From the NCBI GenBank assembly GCA_965602635.1, contig CBFCZU010000246.1, positions 1-6,312 on the forward strand: DNA of 6,312 bases, in the 5' to 3' direction. This stretch comes from CBFCZU01 sp965602635. Its GTDB lineage: Bacteria > Planctomycetota > Phycisphaerae > SM23-33. The notes beneath the pieces are model-generated. The model was not told where the DNA came from, searched no databases, and worked only from the letters and a program-made list of their open reading frames with translations. Numbering within the stretch: the stretch's first letter is position 1; every line of letters starts with the position of its first letter. The translations under genes and the position numbers were made by a program. Shown here in pieces: positions 1 through 6,312 of the stretch.

Positions 1-1
1 A

Positions 2-1012
2 GAGGTGATCATCGACGCCGTGGAGTTTCGCCGGCCCGCCTACGTGCCATGGCAGGTCGGCCTGACCATCGACTGCGCCGACAGGCTCAAGCGCCACCTC
101 GGCGCCGAAGACCTGGCGGAGTTCCTCGACGACCACTTCCTGGGCGTCGGGGCGGAGGTGGGCCGGTTCGAGCCCGTCGACGACGACCACGTCCGCGACC
201 TCTACGGCGTCACCTGGGACCGGAGCATCGACAAGGACATCGGCACGCCGTGCGACTGGCCGATCAAGACGCCCGCCGACCTGGGCCGCTTCACCTTCCC
301 CGACCCCGGCGACGAGCAGTGGTACGCCGGCGCGCCCGAGGCGATGGCGGACAACCCGCACCTGTTCAGTTGCTACGGATTGGGGTTCTCGCTCTTCGAG
401 CGGGCATGGACCATGCGCGGCATGGAGAACCTGCTGATCGACATGGTCGAGCGCCCGGGCTTCGTCGAGGAGTTCCTCGACGCCATCGTCGCCCACAACC
501 TCGTCCAGGTCGCCCGCGCCATCGAGCTGGGCGTGGACGCGATCCACTTCGGCGACGACTACGGAATGCAGACCGGGCTGATGATGGGCGGCGCCCACTG
601 GCGGCGGTTTATCAAGCCGCGCCTGGCGCGGATGTTCGCGCCGCTCGCGGAGGCGGACAAGTACGCCTACCTGCATTCCTGCGGGCGGGTGCAGGAGGTG
701 TTCGACGACTTGGTCGAGATCGGGCTGAGGATATTCAACCCCTTCCAGCCGGAGGTGATGGACGTCTTCGAGTACCTGCCCCGCTACCACGGCCGGCTGG
801 CCTTCCACGGGGGCATGAGCATCCAGAAGACGCTTCCCTTCGGCAGCGTCGCCGAGGTCCGCGAGATGGCCTCGCGCCTCGTCGAGGCCGGGGCGGGCGG
901 CGGATACGTCTTCTCCCCCTCACACGCCGTGCCGCGCGACGTCCCGCCGGAGAACCTCGTCGCCATGATGGACGTCCTCAAGTCCCAGCCGGGGTACCGC
1001 CGGCAGCAATAG
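2..1012 (+). CDS. URO-D superfamily protein, MtaA/CmuA-like methyltransferase type (5' end cut by window)
   Basis: Member of the uroporphyrinogen decarboxylase superfamily. It is probably a cytosolic corrinoid- or methyl-group-handling methyltransferase rather than HemE, because the HemE N-terminal RQAGR motif is absent. Counting from the GTG at 5, the family's opening motif (AVEFRRPAYVPWQ) is at residues 5-17. A barrel segment HFGDDYG is at 181-187, the metal-site motif HSCG at 224-227 (His224, Cys226), FNPFQPE at 244-250, GGMS at 269-272 and SPSHAVP at 304-310. In MtaA-like enzymes a Cys near the last motif completes a zinc site; here that position is His307. The GTG at 5 has no room for a ribosome binding site. 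The frame stays open to base 2, and family members normally carry several residues before this motif, so the real start is probably upstream of the window. The substrate cannot be named: neighbouring genes give no corrinoid protein or other methyltransferase subunit. The family call is firm and the reaction is inferred. Confidence 0.85.
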   Translation, partial: EVIIDAVEFRRPAYVPWQVGLTIDCADRLKRHLGAEDLAEFLDDHFLGVGAEVGRFEPVDDDHVRDLYGVTWDRSIDKDIGTPCDWPIKTPADLGRFTFPDPGDEQWYAGAPEAMADNPHLFSCYGLGFSLFERAWTMRGMENLLIDMVERPGFVEEFLDAIVAHNLVQVARAIELGVDAIHFGDDYGMQTGLMMGGAHWRRFIKPRLARMFAPLAEADKYAYLHSCGRVQEVFDDLVEIGLRIFNPFQPEVMDVFEYLPRYHGRLAFHGGMSIQKTLPFGSVAEVREMASRLVEAGAGGGYVFSPSHAVPRDVPPENLVAMMDVLKSQPGYRRQQ

Positions 1013-1037
1013 CCGCGCGCACCACAGGCTCCGCCCG

Positions 1038-1058
1038 CCGGACTGACGTCATGTCCGG
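1038..1058. promoter_or_regulatory. 21-bp dyad with TGACGTCA core
   Basis: CCGGAC (1038-1043) and GTCCGG (1053-1058) are perfect inverted arms around the 8-bp palindrome TGACGTCA (1044-1051), with one extra T at 1052. It lies 25 bp after the methyltransferase stop and 109 bp before the sigma-factor start. No T-run follows, so it is not an ordinary terminator. It could be an operator or an mRNA hairpin. The symmetry is seen directly; a regulatory role is inferred. Confidence 0.35.
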
Positions 1059-1134
1059 TCGCGAAGTCGCGCAATCGGCGGCCGCAATTCGGGATTCTCT
1101 GTAAGAAACGCTGCCCGCCAGCGACTATTGAACT

Positions 1135-1146
1135 GGTGACGTCGCC
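1135..1146. promoter_or_regulatory. second TGACGTC half-palindrome before the sigma gene
   Basis: GGTGACGTCGCC is a 12-bp palindrome with a single mismatched pair (T1137/G1144). It repeats the TGACGTC core of the dyad at 1038-1058, 93 bp downstream, and ends 21 bp before the sigma-factor ATG. The position suits an operator or a site in the 5' leader. GACGTC also occurs inside coding regions of the window wherever Asp-Val is encoded, so chance is possible. Confidence 0.25.
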
Positions 1147-1167
1147 GCCATCGATGGACGGACAGAC

Positions 1168-1692
1168 ATGACAACTTGGTCAGAGATCGTCGGCCGGCAC
1201 AGCGGGCTGGTATGGCAGACGGCATACAGGCTGTTGGGCAACCACGCCGACGCCGCCGACTGCACCCAGGACGCCTTCCTCGCGGCCGTGGAGCTGTCAC
1301 GCCGCGAGCGGGTACGCAACTGGCCCGGGCTGCTCCAGCAGCTTGCCACACGCAGGGCGCTGGACCAGTTGCGAAGCCGCGCCAACCGCAGCCGGTTTAC
1401 CGGCGGTCCGCCCGATTGGACGACCGTCGTCAGCCCGAACCCGGGGCCGCCGCAAGAGGCCGAGGCGGCGGAACTGGCGGCGAGCCTGCGGGCGGCACTG
1501 TCCGAGCTGCCCGACAGGCAGGCGGAAGTGTTCTGCATGCGGTTCCTCAGCGACCTGAGCTACCGCGACATTGCCAGGTTGCTGGGGATGAGTACGTCGG
1601 CGGTGGGCGTGCTGCTGCACCGTGCCCGCAGCCGTCTGCGTAAGATGCTGTTCCCGGCCGACGCAGCCACTGAAGCGGAGGTGTCGCTATGA
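1168..1692 (+). CDS. ECF-type RNA polymerase sigma factor
   Basis: A 174-residue sigma-70 family protein of the extracytoplasmic-function type, which directs RNA polymerase to a small regulon. Region 2 spans about residues 8-74, with the core-binding/-10 recognition helix around ADCTQDAFLAA (30-40). A Pro/Gly-rich linker at about 79-97 follows. Region 4 spans about 107-160: LPDRQAEVF (114-122), then a helix-turn-helix around SYRDIARLLGMSTSAVGVLL (131-150) and a basic HRARSRLRKML end (151-161). The length is normal for a minimal ECF factor with no C-terminal extension. The ATG at 1168 is preceded only by a weak purine stretch (GGACGGA, 1157-1163). Its TGA overlaps the next gene's ATG as ATGA, so the two products are probably made together, as expected for a sigma factor and its membrane-bound regulator. 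I cannot identify its target promoter or ECF group. Confidence 0.93.
   Translation: MTTWSEIVGRHSGLVWQTAYRLLGNHADAADCTQDAFLAAVELSRRERVRNWPGLLQQLATRRALDQLRSRANRSRFTGGPPDWTTVVSPNPGPPQEAEAAELAASLRAALSELPDRQAEVFCMRFLSDLSYRDIARLLGMSTSAVGVLLHRARSRLRKMLFPADAATEAEVSL
1677..1681 (+). promoter_or_regulatory. ribosome binding site for the LolA-like gene
   Basis: GGAGG lies 7 nt before the ATG at 1689, inside the last codons of the sigma gene. It is a consensus Shine-Dalgarno and supports the ATG in the ATGA overlap as a real start, with translation coupled to the sigma factor. Confidence 0.8.
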
Positions 1693-2936
1693 ACGACGAG
1701 CGGAAGATTCCAGCAGAGCAGATCGTCGATCGGGCCGCCCGTGCCCTCCGCGAGACGCCGGTGCCCACCGGCCCGCCGGCCGAGACCATGCAGGCCGTGC
1801 TGGCGGCAGGCGAAGCCGCCGGGAAACCACAAAAACTGAAAGCCTTCAGAGAAAGGATATTCGCGATGAATCGCTTCACGAAAATCGCAGCCGCCGTCGT
1901 TATCTGCGCGGCAGTCGCCGCCCTGGCAATCTGGCTCGGTACACCGGAGTCCGCCGCCTGGGCAGACGTCCAGGAGAAGATTCGGAAGGCTCACACACTC
2001 ACCTGCACTATCACCGTGCGCCAGGAAGGCAAGCTGTTACTCGAGGGCAGGATGATTTTCAAGGAGCCCGGGCTCGTCCGCCAGGAGATGACCAAGCCCG
2101 AACGCGCCATCAACGTCATCAACAGTAAAGAGGGCAGGGTGCTCTCCCTGAGCCCCAAAGAAAAGAAGGCCATTCTTATCGACATGGCGGGCATGCCGGA
2201 GGGAATGACGAATAAACAGAAAGACCAGGACTACCTGCGACAGCTCAAGGATCTGGTCGAGAAGTCCCAGACCGCCCTCGGCGAAAAAGAGATCGGCGGA
2301 AAGAAGGCCAAGGGATACAAGGTCAAGCGCAAAGGCCAGGCCTTCGACATCTGGGTGGACGCCAGGACGGGCGATCTCCTCGAGATGGAGATGAGAATGC
2401 TCCCGGCCAAGATGGTTGTGACCATGTCGGACTTTGAGTTCGACAAGCCCCTGGACGATGAGCTGTTCAGCGTGGAAGTGCCGGAAGGCTATGAGGTGGT
2501 GCGTGAGATGAAGCTCCACGAGAACGAGGCCTCGGCCGAGGACATGGCCGGAGCGCTTCGCATCTGGGCCAAGATGCGCGGTGGCAGCTTCCCCGACGCC
2601 ATCACCCGCCAAGAGATGGTCAAGGACATGCAGGCCGCCGGAAAGCCGCCCTCCGAAGAGGTGGCCATGAGGTTCGGCGAGCTGGCAATGAGTACGTTCT
2701 TCTTGGTGGCCAACCCCGAGCGGAAGTGCTGCTATGCCGGGAAGGGCGTGAAGTCCGGCGACGCCAAGACGGCCATCTTCTGGTTCCTGCCCAAGGACGC
2801 CGAGACCTACAAGGTGATCTACGGCGACCTGAGCATCAAGGACGTGGCCGAAGAGGACCTGCCCGAAGCGCCGAAGGAAGAGAAGCCGGCCGAGGGCGAG
2901 GCGGACGAAACCTCGTCGGAAGAGCCCTCAGACTGA
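1689..2936 (+). CDS. Membrane-anchored LolA-like protein, putative anti-sigma factor/sensor partner
   Basis: A 415-residue protein with four parts. Residues 1-59 are a hydrophilic, presumably cytosolic tail. Residues 65-84 are one hydrophobic segment (IAAAVVICAAVAALAIWLGT region). Residues about 92-270 resemble the LolA/outer-membrane-lipoprotein carrier fold: a VQEKIRKAHTLTCTITV start, FDIWVDARTGDLLEMEM at 219-235, and a closing DFEFDKPLDDELFSVEVPEGYEV. Residues about 280-386 form a second domain (ALRIWAKMRGGSFPDAI, then CCYAGKGVKSGDAKTAIFWFLPKDAETYKVIYGDLS), and 387-415 are a very acidic tail. Such proteins recur beside ECF sigma genes in Planctomycetota, which suggests an anti-sigma or sensor role, but no zinc-binding HxxxCxxC anti-sigma motif is present. 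Cys73 lacks a lipobox, so this is not a lipoprotein. The gene looks richer in A (many AAG/AAA Lys codons) than its neighbours. Translational coupling to the sigma gene is clear; the anti-sigma function is inferred. Confidence 0.82.
   Translation: MNDERKIPAEQIVDRAARALRETPVPTGPPAETMQAVLAAGEAAGKPQKLKAFRERIFAMNRFTKIAAAVVICAAVAALAIWLGTPESAAWADVQEKIRKAHTLTCTITVRQEGKLLLEGRMIFKEPGLVRQEMTKPERAINVINSKEGRVLSLSPKEKKAILIDMAGMPEGMTNKQKDQDYLRQLKDLVEKSQTALGEKEIGGKKAKGYKVKRKGQAFDIWVDARTGDLLEMEMRMLPAKMVVTMSDFEFDKPLDDELFSVEVPEGYEVVREMKLHENEASAEDMAGALRIWAKMRGGSFPDAITRQEMVKDMQAAGKPPSEEVAMRFGELAMSTFFLVANPERKCCYAGKGVKSGDAKTAIFWFLPKDAETYKVIYGDLSIKDVAEEDLPEAPKEEKPAEGEADETSSEEPSD
1852..1868 (+). promoter_or_regulatory. 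internal Shine-Dalgarno and in-frame ATG within the LolA-like gene
   Basis: AAAGGA (1852-1857) stands 8 nt before an in-frame ATG at 1866, which is Met60 of the long protein. Translation from here would begin MNRFTK, run through the hydrophobic stretch and reach an Ala-X-Ala site (AWA, residues 90-92) before DVQEK, a standard Sec signal peptide layout. It could be a second start, or a relic of an ancestral shorter gene that gained an N-terminal cytosolic tail. Confidence 0.45.
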
Positions 2937-2964
2937 GACAGCGGGCTCGCAACCAGACGGTCCC

Positions 2965-3000
2965 TGCCCCGCCGCGGCCATTGCCGCGGCGGGGCATTTT
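2965..3000 (+). terminator. strong intrinsic terminator of the sigma/LolA-like operon
   Basis: A perfect 14-bp GC-rich stem (TGCCCCGCCGCGGC at 2965-2978 pairing with GCCGCGGCGGGGCA at 2983-2996) has a 4-nt CATT loop and is followed by TTTT and then GATGTTT. It begins 28 bp after the LolA-like stop and separates that unit from moxR, which therefore needs its own promoter. Confidence 0.88.
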
Positions 3001-3080
3001 GATGTTTGATAATCCCCCTCGCGGCGTTAACCTTGGCGGGCCCGCGACGCTCCACGAGCCGCTGGGCGCGGAGGGTTTCT

Positions 3081-3087
3081 GGAGAAA
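3081..3087 (+). promoter_or_regulatory. ribosome binding site for moxR
   Basis: GGAGAAA ends 3 nt before the ATG at 3091, which puts the GGAG core 6 nt upstream. This supports that start over the later in-frame Met24 codon. Confidence 0.65.
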
Positions 3088-3090
3088 GCG

Positions 3091-4130
<1,040 letters not shown>

Positions 4131-4131
<1 letters not shown>

Positions 4132-4149
4132 GCCCCCTGAGCGGGCGCC
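4131..4149. other. GC-rich hairpin between convergent genes
   Basis: GGCCCCC (4131-4137) and GGGCGCC (4143-4149) can pair at 6 of 7 positions around a 5-nt loop. It fills the 20-bp gap between the stops of moxR and the membrane protein gene. It could slow both converging polymerases, but no T-run follows on either strand, so it does not qualify as a standard terminator. Confidence 0.3.
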
Positions 4150-4151
4150 GC

Positions 4152-6215
4152 CTACCAGTGCACCCTGAAGCTCGGCCCGGCCACGCGGTAATAGGCGTAG
4201 TACAGCGCCCCGACGATCATCCATCCGACGCCGGCGACGACCTCCCCGGCTATGATGCCGATGAAGAATGACCTGGCCTTGCGATATCCGGCCGCGCCGC
4301 CGAAGCGCGTTATGATGACCTTCGCCAGCCAGCCCGCCATGAAGCTGGGCCCGAACCACCTGGAGACGTTCGTGCCCCAGACCATGAACATGACCGGGTG
4401 TATGGGCCACCAGGGCCAGCGCAGCCTCCCGGCCGTGCATATGAGGATCAGCGCGACCCCCGCCCCCGCCGACCAGAGAAACACTCGGCTCGGTTCGATC
4501 TGCTTTATCCGCTCCAGCCCGCCCCACCCGTCGGCCTTGCCGGCGGAGTCCAGCGCGTCGCACGCCACGAGGTCGTCCACGTCGCGCTTGAGCGTCTCGA
4601 ACGGCATTCGCGTGGCCGTGTTCGCCCAGCCGTAGAGCGCCGCCCCGCCGATGTCATACTGGACGTACAGAACGAACGGCACGGCCACCGCCAGCCCCAG
4701 CACCAGCATCACCATTACCCATCCGCTAAGGGCGGTGGTGCGCACGCGCTGGCGGTCGGCGACCTTGAAGGCGTTCGACACCAGCGGCATCAGGCACACC
4801 CGCGGGTCGATGGTCAGCACCAGCGAGAGCAGCCCGAGCGTGATGATGGCCCTGGGGCCCAGTGCCCGGACGCCGAAGAGCCCCGTCAGGACGGCCACCG
4901 GCTGCCACCAGGGCTGGATGAACAGCACCCCCGTCTCCACGTTGATGCGCGTCAGCACGAGGAACATCAGCCCCACGATCATCACGAACAGGGCCGACAG
5001 GAACAGGTCGAGCCCGACCAGCACTCGCAGCAGGAGTATCATCGCCACGCCCGAGGCCATCAGCAGGCGGCAGGCCCAGATTGCGCGCCGCTCGACCGCC
5101 TCGCCGCTCTGCCCGCCGAGGGCGCGCTTCAGCACCGCCCAATAGAACTTCCTGCCCGCGTAGACAATCACCAGCCCGCCCCCGAGGTACGAGCCGAAGA
5201 TCTGATAACGCGGCACCCCGCCTGACATGTGATCGTTGGCCATGTCCACCCCCCTGCTCAGCAGCACGCTGAACAGCAGCGCGTAGGCTATGTGGCTGAT
5301 GCCCAGGCTGAAGGAAACCTCGCTGCTGATCAGGAACGCCATCCCCACCAGGGCGAAGAACAGCCGCGGCTGGAGCAGGTTGAGGTAGTGCTCGATCTGG
5401 GTTATGCGGGGACAGGCCTGCGCGATGGGCGTCAGGTCCGCGTGCAGGGGCACGTTGACGAACGCGGGATAGTAGGCGTTGAGCCCGTTGATGAGGAGGA
5501 TCCCCCCCGCCAGGGCGAACCCCAGCCAGAAAAGCTTCTGGCGGAACACCGACCCGAAGGCCTGCGAGGGATCCTCGCCGATGAGCATGTTCGTCACCTC
5601 GGCCATCGGGTAGCGCAGGTGCTCGCGGTAGGCCCACTGGCGGTGAATGATGACCGCCACGCAGATGCTGGCGATGAAGCCGAGGACGATCAGCGGAATG
5701 TAGAAGCTGTACGGCCCGACCCAGGCCCTCCAGGGCACCCTCGAAACGGGCATCATCTTGTCGGGGTCGCCCAGCCCCTGGAGGAAGCCCCGGATGACCA
5801 CGTCCTCCTGCTCCCTGCCGGGCAGGTGCTCGGCCGCGAGCATCCGTTCGGGCACGTAGCTCAGCAGGTCGGGGCGGTCCTCCGTTGCCTGCCAGCCCGG
5901 ATGCTCGCGCTGCTCGGCGACTGGCATCACGATGGCGTTGTGGAAGCCCCAGAGCAACCCCGGCCCGGGGATCACGCACGCCACCAGCATCAGGCACCAG
6001 ATGACCGTCCACTCGGCGCCTTTGAGGTGGCGCCTGCCCAGGGCGCGCAGGGCCGGATTGACCAGCACCAGCCCCAGCACAAGCAGGCCATAGACGCTCA
6101 CCGGCATCAGGTCACCGGCGACGTAGGACAGGTACAGCACCCAGTCGTTGACGTACCCGAACGTCGCGATGATGAGACCCAGCAGAAGCCCGATTAGGAC
6201 GGCACGAATCGTCAT
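4152..6215 (-). CDS. Large polytopic membrane protein, DUF6785/DUF6784 type
   Basis: A 687-residue inner-membrane protein with roughly 14-15 hydrophobic helices, for example about 5-22, 38-58, 70-92, 170-192, 228-248, 282-302, 340-356, 378-400, 402-421, 455-478, 497-518, 578-597 and 648-675. Long hydrophilic loops lie at about 93-168 and 522-577. The motif HRQWAYREHLRYPMAEV (191-207), and a C-terminal part with WPIHPVMFMVWG (603-614) and GWLAKVIITRFGG (628-640), match my recollection of the DUF6785 and DUF6784 domains of Planctomycetota. The LRYPMAEV stretch recalls oligopeptide transporter (OPT)-like proteins, so a transport role is possible but unproven. The ATG (complement of 6213-6215) is the first codon after an in-frame TGA at 6216-6218, so the protein cannot start further upstream; a weak GGGAA (6224-6228) sits 8 nt before it. 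It converges on moxR and shares no operon in the window. Substrate unknown. Confidence 0.8.
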   Translation of the reverse strand: MTIRAVLIGLLLGLIIATFGYVNDWVLYLSYVAGDLMPVSVYGLLVLGLVLVNPALRALGRRHLKGAEWTVIWCLMLVACVIPGPGLLWGFHNAIVMPVAEQREHPGWQATEDRPDLLSYVPERMLAAEHLPGREQEDVVIRGFLQGLGDPDKMMPVSRVPWRAWVGPYSFYIPLIVLGFIASICVAVIIHRQWAYREHLRYPMAEVTNMLIGEDPSQAFGSVFRQKLFWLGFALAGGILLINGLNAYYPAFVNVPLHADLTPIAQACPRITQIEHYLNLLQPRLFFALVGMAFLISSEVSFSLGISHIAYALLFSVLLSRGVDMANDHMSGGVPRYQIFGSYLGGGLVIVYAGRKFYWAVLKRALGGQSGEAVERRAIWACRLLMASGVAMILLLRVLVGLDLFLSALFVMIVGLMFLVLTRINVETGVLFIQPWWQPVAVLTGLFGVRALGPRAIITLGLLSLVLTIDPRVCLMPLVSNAFKVADRQRVRTTALSGWVMVMLVLGLAVAVPFVLYVQYDIGGAALYGWANTATRMPFETLKRDVDDLVACDALDSAGKADGWGGLERIKQIEPSRVFLWSAGAGVALILICTAGRLRWPWWPIHPVMFMVWGTNVSRWFGPSFMAGWLAKVIITRFGGAAGYRKARSFFIGIIAGEVVAGVGWMIVGALYYAYYRVAGPSFRVHW

Positions 6216-6251
6216 TCAGGCGGTTCCCGTGTCGGGGGGCCTCCCTGTGCG

Positions 6252-6264
6252 TGACCCCGGGTCA
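6252..6264. promoter_or_regulatory. TGACCC-C-GGGTCA dyad upstream of the membrane protein gene
   Basis: Perfect 6-bp inverted arms surround one central C, 36-48 bp before the membrane protein start, a usual place for an operator overlapping a promoter. I see no convincing -10/-35 pair near it. The rest of the leader (6216-6312) shows no reading frame or other structure I can support. Confidence 0.3.
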
Positions 6265-6312
6265 TGATCCCACGATCAGCACCCAAACTCAAGGCCGCGG
6301 CGGGCGCCCGGG

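Noticed and set aside
49..1104. 351-residue + strand open frame overlapping the URO-D-like gene
   Set aside because: It is an out-of-frame shadow dominated by Arg, Pro and Gly. The other frame has clear family motifs.
1130..1157. Possible autoregulated ECF promoter (GAACT at 1130-1134) before the sigma gene
   Set aside because: GAAC resembles an ECF -35 core, but no convincing CGTC-type -10 lies 16-17 nt downstream; the only nearby GTC is about 7 nt away.
1904..1912. Lipoprotein signal at Cys73 of the LolA-like protein
   Set aside because: The residues before the Cys are Val-Val-Ile; a lipobox needs a small residue (Gly, Ala or Ser) at -1.
3008..3013. GATAAT as a -10 box for moxR
   Set aside because: The nearest -35-like TTGCCG (2981-2986) is 21 nt away, too far for a standard spacer, and lies inside the terminator stem. 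An isolated AT-rich hexamer is too weak to annotate.
4726..6012. 428-residue - strand open frame inside the membrane protein gene
   Set aside because: It is an Arg/Gly/Pro-rich shadow of the real frame, which has clear transmembrane helices and family motifs.
4398..6197. Two long + strand open frames (4398-5225 and 5229-6197) opposite the membrane protein gene
   Set aside because: Their translations are low-complexity, rich in His, Gln, Arg, Pro and Glu, and mirror the hydrophobic codons of the - strand gene. They have no recognisable domain.

Overview
The window is a GC-rich bacterial fragment with five protein-coding genes, four on the + strand and one convergent on the - strand. It shows no RNA genes, mobile elements, CRISPR arrays or long repeats. 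The gene types suggest a member of the Planctomycetota, perhaps an uncultured Phycisphaerae-like lineage. The clues are an ECF sigma factor translationally coupled to a membrane-anchored LolA-like protein, a divergent uroporphyrinogen-decarboxylase-family methyltransferase, and a large DUF6785/DUF6784-type polytopic membrane protein. This assignment is inferred from family resemblance; there is no 16S or other marker gene.

Layout: (1) 2-1012 (+) encodes a URO-D/MtaA-like protein whose true N-terminus probably lies just left of the window. (2) 1013-1167 is a spacer with a 21-bp dyad centred on TGACGTCA and a second TGACGTC copy just before the next gene. (3) 1168-1692 (+) is a small ECF sigma factor, and its stop overlaps the start of the next gene as ATGA. 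(4) 1689-2936 (+) is a protein with a short cytosolic tail, one membrane segment and a LolA-like exported domain, which may act as anti-sigma factor or sensor. An in-frame internal ATG at 1866 has its own Shine-Dalgarno and would begin a classic signal peptide. A strong intrinsic terminator at 2965-3000 closes this two-gene unit. (5) 3091-4131 (+) is a MoxR-type AAA+ ATPase, unusual in having none of its normal DUF58/VWA partners next to it. (6) 4152-6215 (-) is a 687-residue membrane protein converging on moxR with only 20 bp between the stops. Its upstream leader (6216-6312) holds a TGACCC-C-GGGTCA dyad.

The sigma/LolA-like pair is the clearest functional unit: sensing outside the membrane would control a sigma factor inside it. 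The other genes look independently transcribed, and nothing ties them to one pathway. I see no clearly new defence or mobile system. The points most worth checking are the possible dual start in the LolA-like gene, the repeated TGACGTC dyads before the sigma gene, the orphan moxR, and the Cys-to-His change at the presumed zinc site of the URO-D-like protein.
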